A stretch of 64,000 nucleotides of DNA from Acetobacteraceae bacterium (lineage in GTDB: Bacteria > Pseudomonadota > Alphaproteobacteria > Acetobacterales > Acetobacteraceae). The DNA is taken from positions 1 to 64,000 of the forward strand of contig CANBNK010000015.1 of NCBI GenBank assembly GCA_947371015.1, written 5' to 3'. The notes beneath the pieces were generated by a model, which searched no databases, was not told the origin of the DNA, and worked only from the letters and a program-made list of their open reading frames with translations. This document shows positions 47,228 through 56,732 of the stretch, piece by piece (within the stretch, counting starts at the first letter, position 1; every line of letters starts with the position of its first letter). The position numbers and the translations under genes were made by a program.

Positions 47228-47977
47228 ATGTCGTTCTACCGTGGCATGACCTGCGAGAACATCACCCTGAAGGGCGACGGCGGCACGCCGATCACCGCCT
47301 ATGTGGCCAGGCCGGAAGGCCCCGGCCCCTTCCCCGGCGTGGTGCTGATTCACCATCTGCCGGGCTGGAGCGAATACTACATCGAGACCACGCGCCGCTT
47401 CGCGCATCACGGCTACATCGCGATCTGCGCCAACCTGTATGAGCGCGCCGGCGCGGGGAACCCCGACGACGTCGCCGCCAAGGTGCGCGCCGAAGGCGGC
47501 ATCCCCGACGCGCAGATGGTCGGCGACACCGCCGCCGCCGTGGCCTGGATGCGCGCCCAGCCGCAGCTGAACGGCAAGGTCGGGCTGATCGGCTCCTGCT
47601 CCGGCGGGCGGCACGCCTTCATCTATGCGTGCCAGAAGACCGACGTGGACGCGGTGGTGGAGGAGTGGGGCGGCCGCGTGGTGATGGGCGCGGACGAACT
47701 CAACGCCAAGACGCCGCAGGCGCCGATCGACATGACCGCCGGCCTCTCCGCCCCGCTGCTGGGCCTGTTCGGCAATGACGACCGCGCCCCCAGCCCGGAG
47801 CAGGTGAACCAGCACGAAGCCGCGCTGAAGGCCGCCGGCAAGACCTACGAATTCCACCGCTACGACGGCGCCGGCCATGGCTTCACCTACTGGCACCGCC
47901 CGCTGTACCGGCCGGAAGCGGCGATGGATGCCTGGGCGAAGATTTTTGCCTTCTTCGGCAAGTACCTGGGCAAGTAG
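47228..47977 (+). CDS. Dienelactone hydrolase family protein
   Basis: A 249-residue alpha/beta hydrolase. VVLIHHLPGWSEYYIETTRR, the nucleophile region GSCSGGRH, and catalytic HGFTYWHRP near the C-terminus place it with dienelactone hydrolases. The elbow has Ser where classical clcD has Cys (GFCxGG), so the substrate is probably not chlorodienelactone. A strong AAGGAGGAAG ribosome site precedes ATG at 47228. It is third in the operon begun by the esterase. Confidence 0.88.
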   Translation: MSFYRGMTCENITLKGDGGTPITAYVARPEGPGPFPGVVLIHHLPGWSEYYIETTRRFAHHGYIAICANLYERAGAGNPDDVAAKVRAEGGIPDAQMVGDTAAAVAWMRAQPQLNGKVGLIGSCSGGRHAFIYACQKTDVDAVVEEWGGRVVMGADELNAKTPQAPIDMTAGLSAPLLGLFGNDDRAPSPEQVNQHEAALKAAGKTYEFHRYDGAGHGFTYWHRPLYRPEAAMDAWAKIFAFFGKYLGK

Positions 47978-47980
47978 TCC

Positions 47981-48286
47981 ATGTGCACCTCGATCATCGA
48001 GATCGCGGCGGCCGAGGGCATGGCCAAGCGCGGGGACCAGTGGTTCCCGCTGAACCAGAGCGTGGTCGCCTATGACCACGCGCGCCATGCGCCACTGGGC
48101 GACGTCATCACGCTGGACTTCACCAATACCAGCCTGGATCCCGGCGCCCGCGCCGCGGTGGAGCTGACACTGGAGAGCGCCCGCGCCCTGCGTGCGGCGC
48201 TGGACCGCGCCATCGCCGCCGCCGAGTACGAGGAGGCTGAAATCCGCGGCAAGGGCGCGCCGCTGCGCCTGGTCAGCAACGGCTGA
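47981..48286 (+). CDS. Small DUF6295-like protein
   Basis: A 101-residue soluble protein starting MCTSIIEIAAAEGMAKRGDQ with WFPLNQSVVAYDHARHAPLG in the middle and a helical LESARALRAALDRAIAAAE near the end. This resembles the DUF6295 pattern, of unknown function. It begins three bases after the dienelactone hydrolase gene and so closes that operon. The early Cys and several His residues could bind a metal, but this is speculation. Confidence 0.65.
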   Translation: MCTSIIEIAAAEGMAKRGDQWFPLNQSVVAYDHARHAPLGDVITLDFTNTSLDPGARAAVELTLESARALRAALDRAIAAAEYEEAEIRGKGAPLRLVSNG

Positions 48287-48309
48287 TTTCGCGCCAGGGC
48301 TTGCCCTGT

Positions 48310-48384
48310 ATTGAACCACGGGGCTTGCGACTGGATTGCACCACGGGGCTTGCGCCTGGATTGCACCACGGGGCTTGCGCCCCG
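48310..48384. repeat. Three tandem copies of a 25-base repeat
   Basis: Copies at 48310-48334, 48335-48359 and 48360-48384 share the core ACCACGGGGCTTGCG, starting ATTG, with one to four differences between units. A fragment of a fourth (GGGCTTGCCC) precedes them at about 48298-48307. They fill most of the gap between the small DUF gene and selO. Each unit can fold through GGGC / GCCC-like arms. Confidence 0.75.
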
Positions 48385-48409
48385 GGGCAGGCTTGCTGAA
48401 GTGTAGGGG

Positions 48410-49861
48410 ATGGACCTCTCGATCCCCTTCGCCAATACCTATGCCCACCTGCCGGAGCGACTCTTCGCCCGGCTGGCGCCCACGCCGGTCAGCGCGCCCC
48501 GGCTGCTGCAGCTGAACCTGCCGCTGGCGGCCGAGCTGGGGCTGGACGCCGCGGCCCTGGCCAGCCCGGCCGGCGTGCAGGTGCTGGCCGGGAACCTGGT
48601 GCCGCCGGGCGCCGACCCCATCGCCCAGGCCTATGCCGGGCACCAGTTCGGCCACTTCAATCCGCAGCTGGGCGATGGCCGCGCGATTCTGCTGGGCGAA
48701 GTCATCGCCCGCGACGGCCAGCCGCGCGACCTGCAACTGAAGGGCAGCGGCCGGACGCCGTGGTCGCGCGGCGGCGACGGCCGTGCCGCCATCGGCCCGG
48801 TGCTGCGCGAATACCTGATCAGCGAGGCGATGCACGCGCTGGGCATCCCGACCACCCGCTCGCTCGCCGCTGTGGCCAGCGGTGATGAAGTCTTCCGCGA
48901 GGTGCCGGTCTGGGGCGCCGTCCTGACCCGCGTCGCCAGCAGCCACCTGCGCGTCGGCACCTTCCAGTATTTCGCGGCGCGGCGGGACACCGAGGCGCTG
49001 CGCACCCTGGCCGACTATGCGCTGGCCCGGCACTACCCGCAGGCCGAGGGCGCCGCCGGGCTGTTGGCCGCCGTGGTGGCGCGGCAGGCGGCGCTGGTGG
49101 CGCGCTGGATGCTGGTCGGCTTCATCCATGGCGTGATGAACACCGACAACTGCGCCATCAGCGGCGAGACCATCGACTACGGCCCCTGCGCCTTCATGGA
49201 CGCCTACGACCCCAACACGGTGTTCAGCAGCATCGACCACGCCGGGCGCTACCGCTACGGCCACCAGCCGCGCATCGTGCAATGGAACCTGGCGCGGCTG
49301 GCCGAGGCGCTGCTGCCGCTGCTCTCGGATGATGAGGACCAGGCCGTCAGCCGGGCGCAGGACATCCTGGCCAGCTTTGCCGACCATTTTCAGGCCGCCT
49401 GGCGCACCGGCATGACCGCCAAGCTGGGCCTGCACACCGTGCGGGATGGTGACGAGGCACTGGCGCAGGAGCTGTTGCAGGCGATGGCCGAGGCCAAGGC
49501 CGACTTCACGCTCAGCTTCCGCCATCTGGCCGCAGCCGCCGACGGCGATGCCACGGCGTTGCGCGACCAGTTCCTCGGCACTGCAGCGCTGGATGCCTGG
49601 CTGCCGCGCTGGCACGCCCGGCTGGCGGCGGAGCCCATGCCGGAACGCCAGCAGGCCATGCTGCACACCAACCCCGCGGTCATCCCGCGCAACCACCTGG
49701 TGGAGGAAGCTCTGGCCGCCGCGGCGGAGCGCGACGACCTGGCGCCGTTCGAGGCATTGCTGGCCGTGCTGCGCACCCCGTTCGAGCCACCTGCCGACCC
49801 GCGCTACGCCCAGCCGGCAGCCGGTGGCATGCCCGGCTACCAGACCTTCTGCGGCACCTGA
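48410..49861 (+). CDS. selO: Protein adenylyltransferase SelO
   Basis: A 483-residue pseudokinase-fold enzyme that transfers AMP to protein Ser, Thr or Tyr, linked to redox stress. Typical motifs are [39 protein letters not shown], and [20 protein letters not shown] with the catalytic and metal residues (Asn, Asp). The C-terminus ends in YQTFCGT; the conserved Cys there is the selenocysteine position in eukaryotic relatives. Length matches bacterial SelO. It has its own upstream tandem-repeat region. Confidence 0.95.
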   Translation: MDLSIPFANTYAHLPERLFARLAPTPVSAPRLLQLNLPLAAELGLDAAALASPAGVQVLAGNLVPPGADPIAQAYAGHQFGHFNPQLGDGRAILLGEVIARDGQPRDLQLKGSGRTPWSRGGDGRAAIGPVLREYLISEAMHALGIPTTRSLAAVASGDEVFREVPVWGAVLTRVASSHLRVGTFQYFAARRDTEALRTLADYALARHYPQAEGAAGLLAAVVARQAALVARWMLVGFIHGVMNTDNCAISGETIDYGPCAFMDAYDPNTVFSSIDHAGRYRYGHQPRIVQWNLARLAEALLPLLSDDEDQAVSRAQDILASFADHFQAAWRTGMTAKLGLHTVRDGDEALAQELLQAMAEAKADFTLSFRHLAAAADGDATALRDQFLGTAALDAWLPRWHARLAAEPMPERQQAMLHTNPAVIPRNHLVEEALAAAAERDDLAPFEALLAVLRTPFEPPADPRYAQPAAGGMPGYQTFCGT

Positions 49862-49915
49862 ACGTCGCGTCGCGCCTGGTCCGCCGCACCGGCGAACCAG
49901 GCACGCGGACAGCGG

Positions 49916-50539
49916 CTACAGCGTGCGGATTTCCACCTTGCGGAACCGCACCACGCCGCGGTCATTCGCCACGCCGGCGCTGTCCTTCACGCCGTCGCCG
50001 TGCTGCAGCGCAATCCGGCCGCTGGCGTGCTTGGCGTCGCGGGCGCCGTCCACGGTCTTCTGCCCGTTCAGCAGCACCGTGAAGCTGTCGCCGCGGGCGG
50101 TGATGTCGAAGGTGTTCCAGCGGCCCCCCGCGCGCGGCATCGGGTTGACCGCCGACACGCCGACGATGGCGCCGGTACCGTAGTTCTGCTCCGGCCGCTC
50201 GTCCCAGATATTCACCTCATAGGCGTTGGTCGCGGTGATCGTCGCCGGGTCGGTGCAGCGGATGAAGATGCCGCTGTTGGTCGCGGTATCCACCCAGAAC
50301 TCGGCATGCATCTGGAAGTCGCCATAGGCGCGCTTGGTCACCAGCAGGCCGTTGCCGCGGTCCGCCACCAGGGCGCCGCCTTCCACCCGCCAATTGGCGG
50401 TGCCGATCCGGTCGAAGCCATCGAAGTCGCGGCCATTGAACAGCGGCGTCATGCCGGTGGCCTGCGCCGCGGCCTGGTGCAGGCCACCGAGGCCCATGGA
50501 GCCGGCCATCAAGGCCAGGTTGAACGACCTGCGATTCAT
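49916..50539 (-). CDS. DUF1080 (3-keto-disaccharide hydrolase-like) exported protein
   Basis: A 207-residue protein with signal peptide MNRRSFNLALMAGSMGLGGL, cut near AAA-QA, possibly Tat-type. The mature part is a concanavalin-like sandwich: TPLFNGRDFDGFDRIG, NWRVEGGALVADRG, NSGIFIRCTD, YEVNIWDERPEQNYGTGAI. This is the DUF1080 pattern, recently tied to 3-keto-glycoside hydrolysis. A strong AGGAGG site precedes ATG at 50539. It diverges from the TonB-receptor gene. Confidence 0.88.
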   Translation of the reverse strand: MNRRSFNLALMAGSMGLGGLHQAAAQATGMTPLFNGRDFDGFDRIGTANWRVEGGALVADRGNGLLVTKRAYGDFQMHAEFWVDTATNSGIFIRCTDPATITATNAYEVNIWDERPEQNYGTGAIVGVSAVNPMPRAGGRWNTFDITARGDSFTVLLNGQKTVDGARDAKHASGRIALQHGDGVKDSAGVANDRGVVRFRKVEIRTL

Positions 50540-50713
50540 GCTCGAATCCTCCTGCTGCGTCCGCTTCAGCGCGGACTTGCCCGGCCCGGCACGCCACGTT
50601 GGCGCGCCCGGCAAGGAATGGCGCGACGGTAGCGCCGCTTCCTGTGGCAGCCAATCTTAACCGGGAGGGGCACCATGGCAGGTCGGCCCGACTTGACGGC
50701 GACCATAGTTTGT

Positions 50714-50727
50714 TATGTTATAACGTA
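50714..50727 (+). promoter_or_regulatory. Zur-like operator upstream of the TonB receptor
   Basis: The 14 bases TATGTTATAACGTA form a palindrome with one mismatched pair, centred on GTTATAAC. It closely matches the core of Zur (zinc uptake regulator) boxes. It is an AT-rich island in the GC-rich gap, 60-70 bases before the receptor start. The assignment rests on pattern only. Confidence 0.5.
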
Positions 50728-50785
50728 TCTGGCCGGTACGCCCCTGGGGTATGAGACCGCGCCGCCGTTGGGGGAATGCATCCGC

Positions 50786-52936
50786 ATGCCGAGGGCAACT
50801 TCTCATCGCCTATGGCTCGCGCGCCACGCCGCCCTGTTGGGTCCCGGCCTGTTGGGCGCTGCCTTGGCCGCCTGGCCCGCGGGCGCGCAACCGCTTGCCC
50901 CCGGCGGCGGCGGCGCGCCGGACCTGGTGCTGCCTGAGGTCGTGGTCGATGCGCAGCGCGCCGCCGCCGCGCGCCAGGCCATCCTCACCCGCCTCGGCGC
51001 CCGCGATTACCAGGTGGACCGCGAGACCATCGAGGGCCTGCCCGGCGGCGCCAACCAGCCGTTGAACCAGGTGCTGCTGCAAACCCCCGGCGTGGTGCAG
51101 GACAGCTTCGGCGACATCCATGTCCGCGGCGAACACCGCAACCTGCAATACCGGCTGAACGGCGTGCAACTGCCCGAGGGTCTCTCCGGCTTCGGCCAGG
51201 TGTTCGACGCCCGGTCGCTGCGCAGCGTCAATGTGCTGACGGGCGCGCTGCCGGCGCAGTTCGGCTTCCGCACCAATGCGGTGATCGACCTGGAGACCCG
51301 CAGCGGCGCGCTCGACCCCGGCGGCAGCCTTGGCGTCTATGGCGGTGCGCGCGGGCTGGTGCAGCCACATGCCAGCTGGGCCGGACTGCTCGGCGGCTGG
51401 GATGTCTTCGCCAGCGGCAGCCTGCTGCGCAGCCAGCAGGGCATCGAGAACCCGACCAGTTCCTGGAAGGCGATCCACGACAACACCGAACAGACCCGCG
51501 GCCTGGTCGCCGCCAGCCGCCAACTGGACGACACCACCCGGCTCTCGCTGATCGCCGGCACCTCGCTGAACCGCTTCCAGATCCCCAACTCGCGCGGGCA
51601 GGAACCGCAGTTCACCGCCAACGGCGTCTCGAATTTCGACAGCGGCGCGCTGCGGTCGCGGCAGTGGGAGCGCAATTGGTTCGGCATGGCCGCGGTGCAG
51701 AAGTCGCTCGGCGATATCGACCTGCAGATCGCGCCCTTCATCCGCTATTCCTCGATCCACTACCTGCCGAGCACGCAGGGCGAACTGGTGTTCAACGGCG
51801 TCGCCTCCGACGTCTTCCGCTCCAACCTGGCTATGGGCACGCAGGCCGACGCCGCCTGGCGCATCAACGCCACGCACACGCTGCGCGGCGGCTTCCAGTT
51901 CACCGGGGAGCGCACGGCCTTCCGCAGCAGCACCGCCGTGCTGCCGCTGGATGCCGACGGCAACGCGGTGGACAACCCCTTCGCGGTCAACGACCGCTTC
52001 GGCCGCACCGGCTGGCTGTTCGGCGGCTATGTGCAGGATGAATGGCGGCTGACCGACCGGCTGACGCTGAACTTCGGCGCTCGCTGGGACCAGATGGTGG
52101 AGTTCGTCACCGCCGGGCAGATCTCGCCGCGGGTGAACATGGTCTGGCGGCCGACCGAAACCACCACGGTGCATGCCGGCTACGCCCGGACCTTCACGCC
52201 GCCGCAATTTGAGCTGGTCTCAGGCGCGGCGATCCAGCAATTCGCCAACACCACCAATGCGGCGCCCACCACGCAGAACGACCCGGTGCGGCCCGAGCGC
52301 GCGCATCGCTTCGATGCCGGCATCTCGCAGAAGCTGGCACCGAACCTGACTGTCGGTATCGATGCCTATTACAAGGATGTCCGCGACCTGCTGGACTTCG
52401 GCCAGTTCGGGAATGCACTGATCTTCACGCCCTTCAACTACCGGCACGGCCGCGTCTATGGCGTGGAGTTCAGCGGCAGTTGGCGCACCGAGCGGTGGCT
52501 GACCTATGCCAACCTGGCGATCAGCCGTTCCACCGCGACGCAGATCCGCTCGGCGCAATACACCTTCGAGGCGGACGAGCTGGCCTACATCAACCGCAAG
52601 TACATCCGCACCGACCACGACCAACTCTTCACCGGCTCGGCCGGGGCGATCTGGCGCGGCTGGGAGGGCGGGCGGCTCTCGGCCAGTTCGCTGTACGGCA
52701 ACGGGCTGCGCAGCGGCTTCGCCAATACCCAGAAGCTGTCACCCTATGCCACGGTCAACTTCGGCGTGCAGCAGGATTTCACCGGCCCGGACAACGCCCG
52801 CTGGACCGCGCGGCTGGACCTGATCAACGCCTTCGACAGCACCTACCAGCTACGCAGCGGCACCGGCATCGGCGTCGGCGCGCCGCAATTCGGCGCGCGT
52901 CGCGGCGTCTTCGCCGGGCTGTCGCGGGCGTTCTGA
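50786..52936 (+). CDS. TonB-dependent outer-membrane receptor
   Basis: A 716-residue outer-membrane receptor. A signal peptide (about 1-33, ending WPAGAQ) precedes a plug domain with PEVVVDAQ, LPGGANQPLNQVLLQTPGVV, HVRGEHRNLQYRLNGVQLPE and SVNVLTGALPAQFGFRTNAV. The rest is a beta barrel, ending in FAGLSRAF with the terminal aromatic residue of outer-membrane proteins. ATG at 50786 gives the signal peptide; the open frame from 50675 includes the promoter. The Zur-like box suggests zinc or another metal complex as ligand. No TonB/ExbB genes are nearby. Confidence 0.92.
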   Translation: MPRATSHRLWLARHAALLGPGLLGAALAAWPAGAQPLAPGGGGAPDLVLPEVVVDAQRAAAARQAILTRLGARDYQVDRETIEGLPGGANQPLNQVLLQTPGVVQDSFGDIHVRGEHRNLQYRLNGVQLPEGLSGFGQVFDARSLRSVNVLTGALPAQFGFRTNAVIDLETRSGALDPGGSLGVYGGARGLVQPHASWAGLLGGWDVFASGSLLRSQQGIENPTSSWKAIHDNTEQTRGLVAASRQLDDTTRLSLIAGTSLNRFQIPNSRGQEPQFTANGVSNFDSGALRSRQWERNWFGMAAVQKSLGDIDLQIAPFIRYSSIHYLPSTQGELVFNGVASDVFRSNLAMGTQADAAWRINATHTLRGGFQFTGERTAFRSSTAVLPLDADGNAVDNPFAVNDRFGRTGWLFGGYVQDEWRLTDRLTLNFGARWDQMVEFVTAGQISPRVNMVWRPTETTTVHAGYARTFTPPQFELVSGAAIQQFANTTNAAPTTQNDPVRPERAHRFDAGISQKLAPNLTVGIDAYYKDVRDLLDFGQFGNALIFTPFNYRHGRVYGVEFSGSWRTERWLTYANLAISRSTATQIRSAQYTFEADELAYINRKYIRTDHDQLFTGSAGAIWRGWEGGRLSASSLYGNGLRSGFANTQKLSPYATVNFGVQQDFTGPDNARWTARLDLINAFDSTYQLRSGTGIGVGAPQFGARRGVFAGLSRAF

Positions 52937-52948
52937 GCCAGGACGCGC

Positions 52949-53842
52949 TCAGCCCGCCGGCTTGGCGCTGCGCACCTCCACCCCGGCCCAGCCTTCCATC
53001 ACCTTGATCAGGTTGGTGAAGTCCTGCGGCCCCAGGCCCTGCTGCTCCGCCAGCCGCCACAGCGTGCCGACCTGGCGGTGGACCCACATCGGCACCGCCA
53101 GCATCTCGGCTTCCTGCAGGCCGAGATCGACATCCTTCACCATGGTGGTCAGGCTGGCGCCGTAGTCGAAGCTGCCGGTCAGCACCGCGCGCGGCACCTT
53201 GGTCAGCGTGGCGCTGTTCTGGCCAGTGGAGACGTTCATCATCGCCACCATCTGGTCCGGGTCCAGCCCGCCCTTGGCGCCCAGCACCAGCGCCTCGAAG
53301 GCGGTGGCCATGTTGGCGGCATTCACCAGGTTGTTCACCAGCTTCATCAGCTGCGCCTGCCCCGGCTTGTCACCGAGCTCGAACACCGTGCTGCCGACCT
53401 GGTCCAGCAGGGGCCGGACCTGGGCGCGGACCTCCGGCGGCGCGGCGCACAGCATGGTCAGCGTGCCGGCACGGGCCCCCTTGGGGCCACCGCTGACCGG
53501 GCAATCCGCCAGGGCGATGCCACGGGCGGCGACGGTCCTGCGTACCTGCTCCAGCGCCGGGCTGCCGATGGTGGACATCTCCACATACAGTCGCACCGCC
53601 GTGCCGGCCGCGACATCGCGGGCGACGGCTTCGCTGACGCGGCCATTCGGCAGGCAGGCGAAGACGATGGGGGCGCTGTCGGCAACCGCGGTGGCCGCGC
53701 CATGGCCGACCGCGCCACGCTCGATGAAGGGCGCCAGCGCCGCCGCGTTGGGGTCGAAGACGTGCAGCTGGTGGCCCGCCGCCTGCAACCGCTCGGCAAT
53801 TGCCGCGCCCATCTGGCCGAGGCCGAGAAAACCGATTTCCAT
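52949..53842 (-). CDS. Beta-hydroxyacid dehydrogenase (3-hydroxyisobutyrate dehydrogenase family)
   Basis: A 297-residue NAD(P)-dependent dehydrogenase. It starts MEIGFLGLGQMGAAIAERL (Rossmann GxGxMG), has DCPVSGGPKGARAGTLTML (substrate-binding) and the catalytic Lys in LMKLVNNLVNAANM. Family members oxidise 3-hydroxyisobutyrate, tartronate semialdehyde or similar acids; the exact substrate is open. ATG at 53842 has GGAG eight bases upstream; a TTG four codons earlier is less likely. It follows an ABC-type binding protein gene after 78 bases. Confidence 0.92.
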   Translation of the reverse strand: MEIGFLGLGQMGAAIAERLQAAGHQLHVFDPNAAALAPFIERGAVGHGAATAVADSAPIVFACLPNGRVSEAVARDVAAGTAVRLYVEMSTIGSPALEQVRRTVAARGIALADCPVSGGPKGARAGTLTMLCAAPPEVRAQVRPLLDQVGSTVFELGDKPGQAQLMKLVNNLVNAANMATAFEALVLGAKGGLDPDQMVAMMNVSTGQNSATLTKVPRAVLTGSFDYGASLTTMVKDVDLGLQEAEMLAVPMWVHRQVGTLWRLAEQQGLGPQDFTNLIKVMEGWAGVEVRSAKPAG

Positions 53843-53920
53843 CGAAAACTCCAAAGGCAGGTGCCTGCTGACACAACGGGTTGAAGCATTCCCCGCGCGC
53901 CAGGGCGAACGGGGGATGCG

Positions 53921-54898
53921 CTAATCGATGACCCGGTCAGCCAGGGCCAGCAGGTGCGGCGGAAAGCTGACGCCGATCGCGGCAGCGGTCTTCTGGTTGA
54001 CGACGAACTCGAACACCGTCGGGCGCTCGATCGGCAGGGCGGCCGGCTGCGCGCCGCGCAGCAGCCGGTCCACGTAATAGGCCAGGCGGCGGTAGGATTC
54101 GCGCAGCCTGGGGCCATAGATGCACAGCGCGCCGCTCTCGGCGAAGACCGACCAGCCGGAGATCAGCGGCAGCCGGTGCTGCACGGCGAAGTCCGCCAGG
54201 CGCTGGCGGTGCTGCAACGCGAAGCCATCGGCGAAGACACTCAGGGCCTGCACCCGAGAGCCGGCGATGCGGGCCAGCGCCTGCTCCAGCTCGGCCTGGC
54301 TGCGGGTGGCGTTGAACGAGACGTCGAGGCCAAGCCGCTGGCCGGTCTGGTGGGACGCCGCGCGTTCCAGCTCATCGCCGGGATGTTCCGGGTTACCGAT
54401 CACCGCGACCTGCCGCAGCCCCGGGACGATGTCGCGCAGCATCTCCAGCCGCTTGGCGTTGAGTTCGGCCGACATGAAGGTCAGGCCGGTCATGTTGTGG
54501 GTGGGGTGGGCCAGCGAGGTGGCCAGGCCGCCGATGACCGGGTCGGCGCTCATCACATAGGCGACGGGCACCGACAGGCCGAGCGTCGCCACCTGCGCGG
54601 CCACGCCCTGGACCATCAGCACCGAGACCGGCATGGCGGCCAGCTCGCGCGCCAAGGCAGGCACGCGGGAAAGGTCCTCATCGCCGAAGCGGTATTCGAT
54701 GGTCAGGTTCTGGCCTTCGACATACCCTGCCGCGGCCATGCCTTCGCGAAAGGTGGCCAAGTAGGGCGCAATGCTGGCCTGGCGCTGGGCGGTCAGCCAG
54801 CCGATGCGCACCGGCCGCGGCCTGGGCTGGCCCCATGCCGGCGCGGCCAGCGTGGTGCCTCCTGCCAAGGCAGCCTTGACCATGCTGCGGCGCTGCAT
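53921..54898 (-). CDS. ABC transporter substrate-binding protein (ABC_sub_bind/TrpX type)
   Basis: A 325-residue periplasmic protein of the PF04392 family. Signal peptide MQRRSMVKAALAGGTTLAAP; mature VRIGWLTAQRQASIAPYL, FREGMAAAGYVEGQNLTIEY, and the C-terminal IERPTVFEFVVNQKTAAAIG typical of the group. No permease or ATPase gene accompanies it. Three related genes occur at 58.9-61.4 kb. The ligand is unknown. Confidence 0.9.
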   Translation of the reverse strand: MQRRSMVKAALAGGTTLAAPAWGQPRPRPVRIGWLTAQRQASIAPYLATFREGMAAAGYVEGQNLTIEYRFGDEDLSRVPALARELAAMPVSVLMVQGVAAQVATLGLSVPVAYVMSADPVIGGLATSLAHPTHNMTGLTFMSAELNAKRLEMLRDIVPGLRQVAVIGNPEHPGDELERAASHQTGQRLGLDVSFNATRSQAELEQALARIAGSRVQALSVFADGFALQHRQRLADFAVQHRLPLISGWSVFAESGALCIYGPRLRESYRRLAYYVDRLLRGAQPAALPIERPTVFEFVVNQKTAAAIGVSFPPHLLALADRVID

Positions 54899-54925
54899 CG
54901 GCTCTCTCCATCCTGCCTGCGCCAG

Positions 54926-54968
54926 CCTAGAGCGTGATCGCTTCTGACTGAAGCGCTCACGCTCTAGG
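54926..54968. repeat. 19-bp near-perfect palindromic hairpin
   Basis: Arms 54926-54944 and 54950-54968 pair over 19 bases with one mismatch around a 5-base loop. The outer arms are CCTAGAGC / GCTCTAGG. It lies in the 188-base gene-free stretch between the binding-protein gene and the cyclase gene. It resembles the hairpin at 10610-10655 and known alphaproteobacterial palindromic repeats starting CTAGAGC. Confidence 0.65.
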
Positions 54969-55086
54969 CTTGTTGTTTGAGAGACTGATTTACGGCTTAC
55001 GGCGATTCCGCCTAAGCCGATCAGGCTTTAACGCGGGATGCGGCGGCAGGGCCACAACCGGCTGGCCTGTCGGCGGGCAGCACCTT

Positions 55087-56337
55087 TCAGCCCAGGTCAA
55101 CCGTCATGCCGTGCTGGCCGTCCAGCAGACGCTTGAGATGGAACCCGACAAGGCCATCCTCCCGTGCCTGGCCCAGCAGGGCGGCGAAGGCGCCGATGGC
55201 CCCGGCGTCGCCGGTATCGGCCAGCCGGAACGCCTCGGCATAGCCGGCAGTCAGCGCGTCACCCGCCCGCGCCGCGGTCAATGGCTCGAAGGCGGCGAGT
55301 GGTTCGCTGCGGCCGCGCAACCGCAACCGGCCGACCGGGCGCCCGATGAAGCCGGGCACCTCCGCCACCACCGTCGCACTGGCGCAAATGCGCGTGCCCA
55401 GCAGCTTGTTCGCCGCTTCCAGCCGGGACGCCGTGTTGATGGTGTCGCCATAGGCGGTGTAGTCGAAGAAGCCGCTGCCGCCGAAGCTGCCGACCAGCGC
55501 CGGCCCGCTGTGCAACCCGATCCGCGTCGCCCCCAGCACCACCCCGCGTGACCGCCACTCGGCGCGCACCGCCTCGGCCCGCGCATCCAGCGCCAGGGCA
55601 CAGGCCACCGCGCGGGCGGCATGGTCGGGCTGGTCAGCCGGGGCACCGAACAGCACGTGCAGCGCATCGCCGATGATTTTTATCAGTGTGCCGCCCTGGG
55701 CGAACACCACCTCGGTCAGCGCCGAGAGATAGTCGTTCAGCAGCGCGGCGATCTCTGCCGGCGGCAGACCCTCGGCCAGGCTGGTGAAGCCGGCGATATC
55801 GGTGAACAGCGCGGTCACCTCGCGCCGCTGCGGCGCCAGCAGGGCAGGGTCCTCGGCTGCCGCCAAACTGAGCGCCACCGCCGGGGAGAAGTAGCGCGCC
55901 AGCTGCACCCGGGCGCGCTCGGCCTCCTGCTGGCGGCGTTGCAGGTCGCGCAGCTGTTCCAGGCTGCGCAGCGTCTTGGCGATGGTGGCTTCCAGGTCAG
56001 CAAAGTCGATCGGCTTGGTCAGGAAATCGAAGGCGCCACGGTTCATCGCGGTGCGGATGTTTGACATGTCGCCATAGGCCGAGACGATCACCGTCGCCTT
56101 ATGGTCGGCGCCGGCCTGGATGTTCTGCAACAGCGTCAGCCCGTCCATCCGCGGCATGTTGATGTCGGTCAGCACCATGTCGATGCCGGCATCCTCCGCC
56201 AGCATCGCCAGCGCGGCCACGCCGTCGGCCGCGAAGCAGAAGCTGAGTTCGCCGGCGCGCACCTGGCGGCGGAAGCGCTGCACGATCAGCGCCTCCAGGT
56301 CCGGCTCATCATCCACCACCAGGATGCGTGCGGTCAT
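55087..56337 (-). CDS. Response regulator with class III adenylate/guanylate cyclase output
   Basis: A 416-residue signalling protein. The REC domain (1-125) has the acidic pair DDE at 9-11, phospho-acceptor Asp58 ([10 protein letters not shown]) and Lys in FLTKPIDF. A coiled-coil linker (about 126-155) leads to a class III cyclase domain (about 170-350) with metal-binding Asp in [14 protein letters not shown], the second in [11 protein letters not shown], and [16 protein letters not shown]. It would make cAMP (or cGMP) on phosphorylation. It overlaps the single-domain regulator by four bases. Confidence 0.92.
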   Translation of the reverse strand: MTARILVVDDEPDLEALIVQRFRRQVRAGELSFCFAADGVAALAMLAEDAGIDMVLTDINMPRMDGLTLLQNIQAGADHKATVIVSAYGDMSNIRTAMNRGAFDFLTKPIDFADLEATIAKTLRSLEQLRDLQRRQQEAERARVQLARYFSPAVALSLAAAEDPALLAPQRREVTALFTDIAGFTSLAEGLPPAEIAALLNDYLSALTEVVFAQGGTLIKIIGDALHVLFGAPADQPDHAARAVACALALDARAEAVRAEWRSRGVVLGATRIGLHSGPALVGSFGGSGFFDYTAYGDTINTASRLEAANKLLGTRICASATVVAEVPGFIGRPVGRLRLRGRSEPLAAFEPLTAARAGDALTAGYAEAFRLADTGDAGAIGAFAALLGQAREDGLVGFHLKRLLDGQHGMTVDLG

Positions 56338-56732
56338 GCCCCGCCCCTCGCCCCCGCCACCACGGCGCTCACTTCGCGCTTCAACACCGGAAAATCCACC
56401 GGCTTGGTCAGGAACTTGCTGGCGCCGCGCGCCGCCGCCTGCGCAATGGTCTCGCCATCGCCATAGGCGGAGATCATGAACACCGGCAGGTCCGGGCGCC
56501 GCGCCTTGACCAGCGGCAGCAGGTCCAGCCCGCTCATGCCGGGCATGTTGATATCGGAGACCAGCAGGATGATCTCGCCGGCCACCGCGTCATCCAGCTT
56601 CAGCAGCGCCGCTTCGGCCGACAGCGCGAAGTCCAGGCTGCACAGCTTGTCACGCAGCTCGCGCCGGAATTGCTGGCGGAACAGCGCTTCCACATCGGGT
56701 TCGTCATCGACAACCAGTACCCGGAGTATCAT
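56334..56732 (-). CDS. Single-domain response regulator
   Basis: A 132-residue receiver domain with no output. It has DDEPD at 9-13, phospho-acceptor Asp60 ([11 protein letters not shown]), and the conserved Lys in KFLTKPVDF. It lies between the histidine kinase and the cyclase, overlapping both by four bases. It may act as a phosphate sink or phosphorelay partner for the kinase. Confidence 0.93.
   Translation of the reverse strand: MILRVLVVDDEPDVEALFRQQFRRELRDKLCSLDFALSAEAALLKLDDAVAGEIILLVSDINMPGMSGLDLLPLVKARRPDLPVFMISAYGDGETIAQAAARGASKFLTKPVDFPVLKREVSAVVAGARGGA

Noticed and set aside
48310-48384. Possible CRISPR array
   Set aside because: Units adjoin with no spacers, and no cas gene is present.
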